Translations under genes and position numbers: made by a program
Notes under the pieces: model-generated
Database searches by the model: none
What the model was told of the DNA's origin: nothing
Seen by the model: only the letters and a program-made list of their open reading frames with translations
In this document: one piece after another, positions 8,523 through 16,864 of the stretch
How positions within the stretch are numbered: the stretch's first letter is position 1
Layout: each line of letters starts with the position of its first letter
From: Streptomyces sp. AC555_RSS877
GTDB taxonomy: Bacteria > Actinomycetota > Actinomycetes > Streptomycetales > Streptomycetaceae
DNA: 64,000 nt
Direction: 5' to 3'
Assembly (NCBI RefSeq): GCF_019049245.1
Contig: NZ_JAGMUK010000079.1
Location: 113,092 to 177,091 of the forward strand

Positions 8523-9352
8523 GGTGGACACCGCCGGAGGATGAGGAGGAGGTTCCAGGTAGCCACCTCGCGGATCCCGGGGACTCTTACGACGGTCTCC
8601 GCGAGGAACGGCCAGTAGCGGGAGCGCGCCGAGACGACCGTGATGTCGTCGCGGGCGCGCACCTGCCGCAGGGTCGGGCCGATGTGCACGGCGAACAGGT
8701 TCTCGCCGAGGGTGTGCTTTGCGGCCTTTCCGGTACGGCGCCGGTAGCGGGCACGGGCCCGCTCGGCACCCAGGTAGTGCCAGGGCGCCCACTCGTGACC
8801 GCCCCACGGGGACAGCCAGTTGGTGAACGACACGTAGATCAGCCCGCCGGGCCGGGTCACCCGCACCAGCTCACTGATGAAGGTCTGCGGATCGGCCACG
8901 TGCTCGAGGACGTTGGAGGAGAAAGTCACATCCGCGGCCCCGTCGGACAGGGGCAGCAGGTAACCGTCGGCGATCACGGTTCCCTCGGGCGGTTTCTCGC
9001 CCAGCTCCCGTACGTCCGGCTCGAAGAGGTGGGCCTGCGCGCCGCGGCGCCGGAACTCGGCGGTGAAGTGGCCGCTGCCGCCGCCGACGTCCACGACCGT
9101 ACGGCCGGCCACCGGACCGTCGTAGGCCTCCACCTGGTCGACGGCGTCCCGCGCGAGCAGCGAGTAGCAGGCCTCCGGGTCCTCCTGCTCGTGCAGGAAG
9201 GCACGGAAGAGGGTGAGAGAGCGCCGAAAGGAGGGGTCCTTCAGACTCGGCTGCCGCACAGTGTCCCCCAAGGGACGCGGGGAACCGCGCGACCAGCCGC
9301 GCAGGGCGGACATCCGCGAGACGGCCTTTCCGCCACGGCGAGTAGGCGTCAC
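8519..9352 (-). CDS. Class I SAM-dependent methyltransferase
   Basis: The product is about 277 residues. Motif I is VVDVGGGSGHFTAEF, the acidic motif is AHLFEPD, and TFSSNVLEHVADP is followed by TRPGGLIYVSFTNWLSPWGGHEW, typical of glycan-associated methyltransferases. GTG 9352 overlaps the glycosyltransferase TGA (GTGA). An ATG at 9315 is an alternative. The first ~40 codons include a derivative of a common Streptomyces intergenic repeat (9271-9301), so the conserved protein may really begin further downstream, near PSLKDPSF. It is coupled to the AftD-like gene by an ATGA overlap. Confidence 0.85.
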   Translation of the reverse strand: MTPTRRGGKAVSRMSALRGWSRGSPRPLGDTVRQPSLKDPSFRRSLTLFRAFLHEQEDPEACYSLLARDAVDQVEAYDGPVAGRTVVDVGGGSGHFTAEFRRRGAQAHLFEPDVRELGEKPPEGTVIADGYLLPLSDGAADVTFSSNVLEHVADPQTFISELVRVTRPGGLIYVSFTNWLSPWGGHEWAPWHYLGAERARARYRRRTGKAAKHTLGENLFAVHIGPTLRQVRARDDITVVSARSRYWPFLAETVVRVPGIREVATWNLLLILRRCPP

Positions 9353-10500
9353 GGCACCCATCCCCGCACCGCCTCGGCGGCCACGGCCCGGAACTGCTTC
9401 ACCGTCCGGTCCCAGCGGTACTGTGCCGCCCGGTCGCGCGCCGCCTTCCCCATCAGCTCCCGGCGATGGCCCGACAGGGCCAGCGTGCACCAGGCCGCCG
9501 CGAAGGACGACTCGCCGTGGGCGAGGACGCCCGTCTCGCCGTCCACGACCGAGTCGCGCAGGCCGGGAACGTCGAAGGCGATCGACGGGGTCTGCCGGGC
9601 GGCGGCCTCGGTGACCACCAGGCCCCAGCCCTCCACCGCGGAGGGATGCAGCAGCAGCCAGGCCTCGCACAGCAGACGGTGCTTCTCCGCTTCGGAGACA
9701 TGACCGGTGAACTCCACGCCGGGACCGGCGAGTTGTTGCAGCCGCTCGCGCTCGGGCCCGTCGCCGACGATCAGCAGCCGGCCGCCGGTGACCGGCCGCA
9801 CCCGCTCCCACAGCCTCAGCAGCAGATCGATCCGCTTGTACTCGACGAGCCGGCCCACCGCGACGAACAGCGGCTCGGGGGAACGGTCGGCCCGCGGGCC
9901 GGGTTCCTCCACGCCGTTGTGCACGACCCGGATGCGGTCGCGTTCCACGCCGATCGCGCGCAGGGCGTGGGCCGTCGACGGGGAGACGGCGACCAGCAGG
10001 TTCCGTTGCTGGGCACCGGCCAGCGCCCAGTGTTCGAGTCTTCGGCCGATGCGCGCGGCCGGGGCCAGCGGCCCGCCGAACCGCATCTGCCACAGGTCGG
10101 TGTGGACGTGGTTGACCAGGCACAGGGTGGGGCCGCGGTGCCAGAGGGGTGCCAGGTACGGCATGCCGTTGCAGACCTCGACCAGCAGGTCGCAGTCGCC
10201 GACCTGACGGGTGAAGGCCGAGCGGGCACGCAGGTAGTGGCCGAACTCGCCGCCGGCCGACACGACCCGGTAGTCACGGTACGAGGCGGGCCCTCCGCAC
10301 AGCAGGGTCACCTGGTGGCCGAGCCGGGTCAGGCCGTCGGCGAGTCGGTCGACCAGCAGCTCTGAGCCGCCGGCGGCCGGGTTGTCCAGATCTCGATGGG
10401 CGAGGAAAACGATTCGGCGCGGCGGTGGGGGGAGCGCCGGAGGGAGCTGCGACGCCCGGGGGACCGGGGCACGCAGCTGGGATGGCACGTGCTGGGGCAT
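9349..10500 (-). CDS. GT4-family glycosyltransferase
   Basis: The 383-residue GT-B glycosyltransferase has the N-terminal acceptor motif HRDLDNPAAGGSELLVDRLADGL-type loop and the C-terminal donor-binding signature ALLLHPSAVEGWGLVVTEAAA. That signature contains the E-x7-E pair typical of family GT4. ATG 10500 was chosen for its GGAG five bases upstream. A longer reading to 10698 adds a low-complexity N-terminus in a likely promoter region. It is the first gene of the eight-gene minus-strand operon and probably transfers a hexose on the cytoplasmic side during glycan assembly. Donor and acceptor are unknown. Confidence 0.88.
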   Translation of the reverse strand: MPQHVPSQLRAPVPRASQLPPALPPPPRRIVFLAHRDLDNPAAGGSELLVDRLADGLTRLGHQVTLLCGGPASYRDYRVVSAGGEFGHYLRARSAFTRQVGDCDLLVEVCNGMPYLAPLWHRGPTLCLVNHVHTDLWQMRFGGPLAPAARIGRRLEHWALAGAQQRNLLVAVSPSTAHALRAIGVERDRIRVVHNGVEEPGPRADRSPEPLFVAVGRLVEYKRIDLLLRLWERVRPVTGGRLLIVGDGPERERLQQLAGPGVEFTGHVSEAEKHRLLCEAWLLLHPSAVEGWGLVVTEAAARQTPSIAFDVPGLRDSVVDGETGVLAHGESSFAAAWCTLALSGHRRELMGKAARDRAAQYRWDRTVKQFRAVAAEAVRGWVP

Positions 10501-10699
10501 GGGTGCTCCAACTCGTCTCAGGGTGCGGAACTCAGCGTGGGGGAAGAGGGTTTTTCGGTCTGTGGGGAACCTGGGTGCTTCTTGCGAGGTGGGTGTGGAT
10601 GGACTGTGTTCGGGGTGGGGTGGACAGTTTTCGCCCCGCCGTTCGCCACGGCTACTCACGCAAGTGACAATTTCCGGCTTTATTAGAGCTGACGTCACG

Positions 10700-11686
10700 T
10701 CACATCGTGACGGGAACCCTCGGCGTATCGGGTGTTTCGGCGGATTCGGGACGCCTGCTGCCCCGTGCCACCAAAACGCCCCCCACGGCCGCCAGGACGA
10801 ATCCGGCCACGGCCGCCCCGATCGGCAACGTCGTGCCCACCGCGCGCAGTTGGCCGCTGTCCCGCTCGGCCTGCCGCACCGCCTCCTTCTGTGTCGCGGT
10901 GGTGAACGCGATCTTCCGGCTTTCCAGCAGCACCACCGCGTCCTTGTCCGCGCCGGGCGCCCGCAGCGTGCGCTTCGGGCCCGTCTGCGCGTAGATCACC
11001 CGGCCGGTGGCCTGGTCGACGACCAGCTCGACGCCGTGGTTGGAGTACCACTCCTCGGCCAGCACCTGCGGCCGTTGGGGCTGGTCGACGATGCCGCCCG
11101 GCACCAGCCGGGAACCGACCTTCGACGGCGGGACCGTGCCGGTGAACCGGTAACCCGTGTGCCCGTGCACCTTCTCGGTACCCCGGTAGTTCAGGGTGAC
11201 CGTCGAGCCGAGGGTGTTGTCCCACCAGCGGTAGGAGCGCTTCTGCACGTCGAACGGGAACTTCAGGTAGGCCTCGCCCTCGATGTACGGGGTTTCCCGG
11301 CAGCAGTGCACCGGCTTGGTGGTCTTGCGGTCCATGACCCAGCGGTGCGGGACGAAGTCCAGCGCGTCGTGCGGATCGGCGGCCGGCAGCGATTTGTCCG
11401 TGTCGACCGTGGTCGTCACGTCCCAGACGGCGTTGCCGCTGCGCTCGCTGTCCGCGACGTTGCCGCGCACCCGCTGGGTGACGGTGATCCGCTGGTCGGG
11501 GACGGTTTCGACACGCTCGGTGTCGAAGACGCTGCCCGTACCGCGGTAGACGGCGGTGGTGTCGATGTCGATGGGATTGACGGCGGCTCGCGGCTCGACG
11601 TACCAGGCCAGCAAGGGCGCCAGTACCAGCAGAAACGAGCCAAGTCCCAGCAGGATCAGAGAGATGGGTGAGGCGGTACGGCGCAT
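10700..11686 (-). CDS. DUF3068 (PorA-family-like) membrane protein
   Basis: The 328-residue product has an N-terminal membrane segment (residues ~8-27), a large extracytoplasmic domain and a C-terminal membrane segment (~285-307) before a short cytoplasmic tail. This is the DUF3068 layout found only in Actinobacteria. The domain includes VYRGTGSVFDT and HRWVMDRKTTKPV. ATG 11686 has AGGAG seven bases upstream. A ~200-bp gap separates it from the glycosyltransferase, so it may be a separate transcription unit. Function is unknown; neighbouring envelope-glycan genes suggest a cell-envelope role. Confidence 0.87.
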   Translation of the reverse strand: MRRTASPISLILLGLGSFLLVLAPLLAWYVEPRAAVNPIDIDTTAVYRGTGSVFDTERVETVPDQRITVTQRVRGNVADSERSGNAVWDVTTTVDTDKSLPAADPHDALDFVPHRWVMDRKTTKPVHCCRETPYIEGEAYLKFPFDVQKRSYRWWDNTLGSTVTLNYRGTEKVHGHTGYRFTGTVPPSKVGSRLVPGGIVDQPQRPQVLAEEWYSNHGVELVVDQATGRVIYAQTGPKRTLRAPGADKDAVVLLESRKIAFTTATQKEAVRQAERDSGQLRAVGTTLPIGAAVAGFVLAAVGGVLVARGSRRPESAETPDTPRVPVTM

Positions 11687-12031
11687 CCGGGCACTCCTGG
11701 GGCGTGGGATGACGGAGTTCGGGCCGCTCTGAGCCCTGTCGTCAGGCTCCCGTCGTCCGCCCGGACGGCGGGCCCCGCGGGGTCTGGTGCGTGCAGCTGC
11801 AAGGCGGAGGAGGGAGTCGACGCGGGGCGTCGGCGACCGACGACAAGGCCGCAGCTGCGCGTGCCAGGCGCCGTGGGGCAGACGGGAGCGTGACGACAGG
11901 GCCCTTGGGCCGGGAACCGTAGGCGCCCCTTGACGGAGTGTCAATGTCTTGTCGACACTAGGGCCCGACGGACAGGGTGGACGCCGGGGTGGGACCTCCG
12001 GATCGAGCCGGACAGAGAGGCTGACCCTGCG
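11687..12031. other. Divergent intergenic region with repeat and promoter-like sequence
   Basis: About 345 bp between the DUF3068 and DUF2613 genes. It contains a diverged copy of a MITE-like repeat (11781-11876). There is also a promoter-like TTGACG at 11930-11935 with a weak -10 candidate (GACACT, 11954-11959) followed by the DUF2613 gene. The imperfect palindrome TGTCAATGTCTTGTCGACA overlaps this promoter. No convincing gene is seen. Confidence 0.55.
11781..11876 (+). repeat. MITE-like repeat, diverged copy
   Basis: Shares ordered blocks (TCTGGTGCGT, AGCTGCAAGGCG, GTCGACGCG, ACCGACGACAA, GCCGCAG) with the reverse complement of the element at 51574-51796. The outer terminal inverted repeats are not preserved here, so this looks like a decayed copy. 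Confidence 0.65.
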
Positions 12032-12184
12032 ATGTCCAGACTGCTTGCCGCCGCACTCGCCGTGGCACTCGGCGCCGTACTCGCCGTGGGCGCGGCACTC
12101 GGCGTCGTCGCGCTGCTCGAAGCGACGCCCGACCAGCCCAACACCCCCTTGATCACGTACGAGCAAGCGGGCCAGGGGAGTTGA
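12032..12184 (+). CDS. DUF2613 small membrane peptide
   Basis: The 50-residue product begins MSRLLAAALAVALGAV and has one long hydrophobic segment (residues 3-29) followed by a short polar tail. This matches the DUF2613 family of tiny actinobacterial membrane proteins. An in-frame extension to 11930 adds an implausible charged N-terminus. It ends 3 bp before the PucR-type regulator, so the two are probably co-transcribed. Function unknown. Confidence 0.75.
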   Translation: MSRLLAAALAVALGAVLAVGAALGVVALLEATPDQPNTPLITYEQAGQGS

Positions 12185-12187
12185 CCC

Positions 12188-13438
12188 GTGACGCCTCACC
12201 CGGCAAGCGTCACCACCCGCTCGGCCTGGCACGACGTGCCGCGCATCCAGGTCCGTCGGTTCGCCGCCATCGCCATGGCGGAGGCGCCCGAGCTCGCCGA
12301 GGAGATCCTGCGGGAGATCCGCCGCGAGTACCCGCACCTGCCCGAGGTCCTCGACGAGTCCGGCGAACCGATGGCCCTCATCGGCATCCGCCGCGCCATC
12401 GAGGTCTTCGTCCAGCACCTGGAGCACTCCGACCACTCGGAGGGCCGCCCGACCGTACCCCCCGGCGTCTTCCAGGAGTTCGGCCGCGGCGAGGGCCTGG
12501 GCGGTCGCAGCCTCGACTCGCTCCAGGCGATCTACCGCATGGGCGTACGGCTGGCCTGGCGCCGTTTCGCCGACATCGGCCAGCGCGTGGAGATCCCGCC
12601 GCCGGCGATGTACGAACTGGTGGACGCGGGCTACCAGTACCTCGACGGCCTCGTCGACCAGTCCGTACGCGGCTACGCAGAGGCGGCGGCCCGCCAGGCC
12701 GGCGAGCGGTTGCGCCTGCAGCGCCGGCTGATGGAACTGCTGCTGGCCGAGTACCACCGCGGCGACCCCGCCGAAGCCCTCACCGAGCGCGCCGCCCGCA
12801 TCGGCTGGTCGCTGCCCGAGAAGGTCGCCGTGGGGGTACTGCTGCGCCCGGCGCGGGAAGCGGTCGCCCCGGCGGTCGGGCAGGGGGTGCTGCTCGACAT
12901 GGAGTACGAGCAGCCCCGCATGGTCGTCCCGGAACCCGACGCCGGCGGCCGCCCGGAACTCCTGCACCGGGCCCTGACCGGATGGGCGGGCGCCATCGGC
13001 CCGCCGGTCCCGCTTGTCGACGCGGCGAAGTCGCTGCGCTGGGCGGAGGCGGCGGTGGGCCTGATGGAACGCGGCCTGCTGCCGGCCGGCGAGGTCCTGT
13101 ACTGCACCGAGCACACCGAGGCCCTCGTCCTCCTCCAGCCCGAGGAACTCATCGACGACCTCGCCCTGCGCTGCCTCGCCCCGCTGACCCACTGCGGGCC
13201 GACCCACGGCCGACGGCTCGCCGAGACGTTACTGGCGTGGCTGGAGACCAGGGGCGGCGCGCCGGAAGTGGCGGCACGCCTGGGAGTCCACCCGCAGACG
13301 GTGCGGTACCGGCTCCGGCAGATCCGGGAACTGTGGGGCGCCGAGATCGACGACCCCGACCGCCGCTTCGAGCTGGAACTCGTGCTGAGGGCCCAGCGGT
13401 TGCGGGGAACGCTGGGGGAGACGCCGGGGCGGGGGTGA
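12188..13438 (+). CDS. PucR-type helix-turn-helix regulator with TTA codon
   Basis: The 416-residue product has the PucR/CdaR architecture. A poorly conserved N-terminal sensor region is followed by a GGDEF-like middle and a C-terminal HTH: PEVAARLGVHPQTVRYRLRQIREL near residues 361-384. PucR-C HTH proteins bind DNA through this segment; the effector is unknown. GTG 12188 follows the DUF2613 stop closely. Codon 348 (13229-13231) is TTA, so translation should depend on the bldA leucyl-tRNA and be favoured late in growth. It is a distinct paralogue of the FasR-type regulator at the right end of the window. Confidence 0.9.
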   Translation: MTPHPASVTTRSAWHDVPRIQVRRFAAIAMAEAPELAEEILREIRREYPHLPEVLDESGEPMALIGIRRAIEVFVQHLEHSDHSEGRPTVPPGVFQEFGRGEGLGGRSLDSLQAIYRMGVRLAWRRFADIGQRVEIPPPAMYELVDAGYQYLDGLVDQSVRGYAEAAARQAGERLRLQRRLMELLLAEYHRGDPAEALTERAARIGWSLPEKVAVGVLLRPAREAVAPAVGQGVLLDMEYEQPRMVVPEPDAGGRPELLHRALTGWAGAIGPPVPLVDAAKSLRWAEAAVGLMERGLLPAGEVLYCTEHTEALVLLQPEELIDDLALRCLAPLTHCGPTHGRRLAETLLAWLETRGGAPEVAARLGVHPQTVRYRLRQIRELWGAEIDDPDRRFELELVLRAQRLRGTLGETPGRG

Positions 13439-13940
13439 GGTGCCGGGCGTGAGAGGCCGGGGGTGAGAGAGCGGGGTTCCGCGCGGAAGGAGTGACCTGA
13501 GGCCGGCCACACCGCCGCCGGCGACCACCGCGTCCGGATCCGCCGCGCCGCATGTTCGCCGGGCCCGGTCTCGCCGAGCCGTGGCTTCCGCTGTCGAGGG
13601 GGCCGTCGCGCCGATGCCGTCGCTTCCGCTGTCGCGGGGCCCGCTCTCACCGCGCCGTGCGCTCACGTCCCGCACCCGCCTGCGGTGGCCTGGCACCGGC
13701 CGCCGCGGCAGCCCTACGCCGATGAACGCTGTCGCCGGGCCCGCTCTCGCCGATGCCGCGGCCTCCGCCTGGCCTCAAGCGCGGTCGGCGTCGGCCGTCG
13801 GGCCCATGGTTCTGGTTCTGGTTCGGCGTGCGGACGACGGTCGCCGAGGTGCCGGGCGGTACTCCTCCGACCGTCGGCCGGACGCCGGGCCGGAACGCTG
13901 CCCGGGTCCGCAGGCGTTCTGAAGGCGTACCCGAACGACG
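13439..13940. other. Non-coding GC-rich region
   Basis: About 500 bp without a convincing gene. Imperfect copies of a GCCGGGCCCGxTCTCGCCG unit occur near 13558 and 13733, with a related stretch near 13635. Open frames here have no start context or recognisable product. Probably decayed repeat-type sequence. Confidence 0.5.
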
Positions 13941-13979
13941 ACCGGGGTGCGGGGCGTGTCGTACGCCCCGCACCCCGGT
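13941..13979. terminator. Terminator hairpin
   Basis: A perfect 16-bp stem (ACCGGGGTGCGGGGCG / CGCCCCGCACCCCGGT) with a 7-nt loop, 24 bp past the stop of the LASTG surface-protein gene. There is no U-tract, as is usual for Streptomyces. It could act in both directions. Confidence 0.85.
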
Positions 13980-14003
13980 CAGGGGATCACCTGCTCCGGG
14001 AGG

Positions 14004-15881
14004 TCAGGCCCGGCTCTGGAAACGGGTCCGCAGCCGCGGCGAGAAGCGCACCGCCGCGACGCCCAGGGCGGCGAGCAGAGCGGCCACGCCCGCGATCAGA
14101 CCGATACCGCCCGCACCGGTGCTGGCCAGACCGCCGCCGGTGGTCTGCGTCGAGTTGTCGTTGCCGGAACCCGCGGTCGAGCCGTCGTCGTCACCGGTGC
14201 CGCCCGTGACGCCGTCGGCGGAGCCGGACGGGCTGGGCGAGGCCGAGGCCGACGGGTCGGACTCGACCTTCTCGACGACCTCGACCGTGAAGGTCGCGGA
14301 CGCGCCGCCGGTGCCGACCGTCGCGACGACCGTGTACGTGCCGAGTTCCGTGCCGGCGACCAACTCGCGCGACGTGGCCTTGCCCTCGTCGTCGGCCGTC
14401 GCCTGGACGCCGTCGGCCTTGCCCTCGAACTTGGGGCGGTTCGAACTGGTGCTCTGGACGAGGTAGTTCACCTTCGCGCCGACGGCCGGCTTGCCCTCGT
14501 CGGTCACCAGGACCTGGAGCGCCTCGGCGAAGGGCTCGCCGGGCTCGGCCTGCTGCTTGTCACCGCCGGTGACCTTCACCTCGTTGGCCAGGTCCTTGAT
14601 GTGCACGGTGAACGTCGTGGAGAGGCCGCCCGGCGCCGTCGCCCGGACGGTGAAGTCGCCCTTCTTGCCGCCGGCGTAGATGGTCGGCGTCTCCACGCGG
14701 CCCTGGGCGTCGCTCGCCAGGACGACGGACGTCGCGTTGTCACGCGCGCCGAAGATCAGGCCCAGCTTCTGCGGGTCGTCGATCGCGAACTTCACCGAGA
14801 CGCCCTCGACCGGCTTGCCGTCCTTGTCCCGGACCACCGCGGCCATCGGCGGGACCTCGTAAAGCGGCTCGACGGACTGCTCCGCGGGGGTGGCCGGGCT
14901 CAGCTCGGCGGGCGCGACGGCACCCTTCCACTGGATCACCACGCGGCCGTTGCCGCCGATGAGGTTGGCGCCGCCCTCGGCGATCCCCTCGGTCTCCGGC
15001 TCCCACCCCTTCGACCAGAACGGGTCGTCCTTCGCGGGCGCCGTGTAGCGGTCGCCGCTCTCTAGGCGGGCTCCGGTCACCCGGTCGGGGTCGGCGTACC
15101 CGGTGCCGCCTCCGCCGCTGCCGCTGCCCTTGCCGGTCGGGTCGTCCGTGCCCGCGCCACCGCCGCCGCCCGCGTAACCGGCACCGCCGCCGCCACCGCC
15201 GGAGCTGCCCTTGCCGCCGGCACCGCCGCGGCCGCCCGCGGTGGCGTCGGCCCCCGCGGCGCCGTTGCCGGTCGCCGCGCCACCGGTGTTCTTGTCGGCG
15301 CCCTTGCCGCCGAAGGTCGACTCGGAGCCGTCCTGGCCCTTCTCGCCGCCCGCGGCACCGCCGGAACCGTAGCCCATCGAGATGCCGCCGGCGCCGCCTC
15401 CGCCGCCGGCGATCACCAGCGCGTCGCCGCCGCTGGTGCGGATGGCGCTGCTGTTGCCGCCGGGTTCGGCCCAGCCGCCCCCGCCGGCGCCGCCCAGCGC
15501 GTCGCCGAACGCCTTGCCGACGTAGTACCCGCCGACCGCGACGGACAGCGTCTCGCCGGGCGTGACCTTCAGCGTGCCCGCGGTGTATCCGCCCGCGCCG
15601 CCGGTCGCCATGCTGCTGCCCCAGCCGCCCTGCCCCCAGGCCCGCACGTCCAGCGAGTTCACGCCGGACGGGACCTGGAAGCTCTCCTTGCCGCCGGTGA
15701 AGTCGTACAGTCGGCAGCCCGTGAAGCCCGCCGTCGGCACGCACGCCGAGCCGGCCACCGTGGTGGCGGCGGTCGCGGTGGGCGCCGAGGCCCAGCCGCC
15801 CGCACTCAGCGTGACGAGGGCCAGGGCGGCGGCGCCGCGTCTGAGGCGGACACGGCGCAGGCCGGCGAAATCGCGAATCAT
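14004..15881 (-). CDS. Sortase-anchored Gly-rich surface protein (LASTG signal)
   Basis: The 625-residue product has a signal peptide (RLRRGAAALALVTLSAGGWASAP region) and a Gly-rich domain (about residues 55-280) resembling secreted glycine-rich wall proteins. Two Ig-like (Big-1-type) domains follow, one containing AVVRDKDGKPVEGVSVKF and one VLVTDEGKPAVGAKVNYLV. After a Ser/Pro/Gly linker come LASTG, a hydrophobic stretch and basic RFSPRLRTR. LAxTG signals are the substrates of class E sortases in Streptomyces, which link proteins to peptidoglycan. ATG 15881 has GGAG six bases upstream; ATG 15893 is the alternative. It probably acts as an adhesin or wall component. Confidence 0.85.
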   Translation of the reverse strand: MIRDFAGLRRVRLRRGAAALALVTLSAGGWASAPTATAATTVAGSACVPTAGFTGCRLYDFTGGKESFQVPSGVNSLDVRAWGQGGWGSSMATGGAGGYTAGTLKVTPGETLSVAVGGYYVGKAFGDALGGAGGGGWAEPGGNSSAIRTSGGDALVIAGGGGGAGGISMGYGSGGAAGGEKGQDGSESTFGGKGADKNTGGAATGNGAAGADATAGGRGGAGGKGSSGGGGGGAGYAGGGGGAGTDDPTGKGSGSGGGGTGYADPDRVTGARLESGDRYTAPAKDDPFWSKGWEPETEGIAEGGANLIGGNGRVVIQWKGAVAPAELSPATPAEQSVEPLYEVPPMAAVVRDKDGKPVEGVSVKFAIDDPQKLGLIFGARDNATSVVLASDAQGRVETPTIYAGGKKGDFTVRATAPGGLSTTFTVHIKDLANEVKVTGGDKQQAEPGEPFAEALQVLVTDEGKPAVGAKVNYLVQSTSSNRPKFEGKADGVQATADDEGKATSRELVAGTELGTYTVVATVGTGGASATFTVEVVEKVESDPSASASPSPSGSADGVTGGTGDDDGSTAGSGNDNSTQTTGGGLASTGAGGIGLIAGVAALLAALGVAAVRFSPRLRTRFQSRA

Positions 15882-16035
15882 CAACCACTCCATAGCTCGA
15901 AACCAGCTCCCCCCATGGGAGTTCCACAGATATGACGGTTCGGTGGAGGAAAGGTTGTACGCATGAGGCGGAAGTGACCTGCCATGCCCATTGCCCGGAC
16001 ATACCTCTATGACTAGCCTGTGTTCGTCATGCCGA

Positions 16036-16058
16036 TCGTCTGTTGAAATTTCGAACAC
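16036..16058 (-). promoter_or_regulatory. Candidate IclR operator, site A
   Basis: On the minus strand it reads GTGTTCGAAATTTC, then GATCG 19 bp after the first GTTCG. It closely matches the sites at 21744, 32684, 43401 and 45716. It lies 33-55 bp before the IclR-gene GTG, which suits autoregulation, and between the divergent surface-protein and IclR genes. Confidence 0.6.
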
Positions 16059-16090
16059 AGGCGCTGAGACCACAAGGGAGGGGGCCGGTC

Positions 16091-16864
16091 GTGGGACGCC
16101 TGGTACCTGCGGTGACCCGAGCTCTCGACATTCTCGAGCTCTTTCTCGACGGGGACGGGACACTCTCCGCCCCCGACATAGTGCGCAGGCTGCAGCTGCC
16201 GCGCACCACCGTCCACGAGCTGGTCACCACGCTCGCCGCCCGGTCGTACATCGTCCAGGTGCCGGGACAGCCGGGACGCTACCGGCTCGGCGTACGGCCG
16301 TACCAGCTGGGCAGCCGGTACGCCGAGCAGCTCGACCTCGCCGCCGAGGGCCAGCAGGTGGCCCGCACGGTCGCAGAGACCTGTGACGAGACCGTGCACG
16401 TGGCCATCCTGGAGGGCACCGACGTCATCTACATCGCCAAGGTGGACTCCACGCACGCCGTGCGCATGGTCTCCGCGGCGGGCCGGCGACTGCCCGCCCA
16501 CTGCACCTCCGTCGGGAAGATGCTGCTGGCCTCCCTCCCCGAGCACGAGCTGTCGGCGCGTGTCCCGGAGGACGCCGATCTGGTCGCGATGACACCCAAC
16601 AGCATCACCCGGCCGGACGCCCTGCGCGAGGCCCTTGCCGAGATCCGGCAGCGCGGGGTCGCCGTGGAGCGCCGCGAGTCCAACCCGGACGTCTCCTGCG
16701 TGGCCGCGCCGGTGCAGGACCGCACCGGCCGGGTCGTCGCCGCGCTGTCCATCTCGGTGCCGATGATCCGCTGGAGCGACGACCGCCGTGTCGAGCTGGA
16801 GCAGCTCGCCGCGAAGGGTGCCGCCGAACTGTCCGAGCGGCTCGGCCACCGGAGGATGCCGTGA
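16091..16864 (+). CDS. IclR-family transcriptional regulator
   Basis: The 257-residue product has an N-terminal winged helix-turn-helix (residues 5-70: ALDILELFLDG, APDIVRRLQLPRTTVHELV) and a C-terminal IclR effector domain with RLPAHCTSVGKMLLA and the RRESNPDVSCVAAPV stretch. GTG 16091 has GGGAGGGGG upstream; an in-frame ATG at 16043 overlaps the operator-like site and is less likely. The stop overlaps the SMP-30 start as GTGA, so the two are co-expressed. Similar operator-like sites before sugar-acid and arabinan genes elsewhere in the window suggest it governs sugar catabolism. The ligand is probably a sugar acid or lactone (inference). Confidence 0.9.
   Translation: MGRLVPAVTRALDILELFLDGDGTLSAPDIVRRLQLPRTTVHELVTTLAARSYIVQVPGQPGRYRLGVRPYQLGSRYAEQLDLAAEGQQVARTVAETCDETVHVAILEGTDVIYIAKVDSTHAVRMVSAAGRRLPAHCTSVGKMLLASLPEHELSARVPEDADLVAMTPNSITRPDALREALAEIRQRGVAVERRESNPDVSCVAAPVQDRTGRVVAALSISVPMIRWSDDRRVELEQLAAKGAAELSERLGHRRMP

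Noticed and set aside
10501..10698. N-terminal extension of the GT4 gene to 10698
   Set aside because: The extra residues are low-complexity with no homologous feature, while ATG 10500 has a good Shine-Dalgarno.
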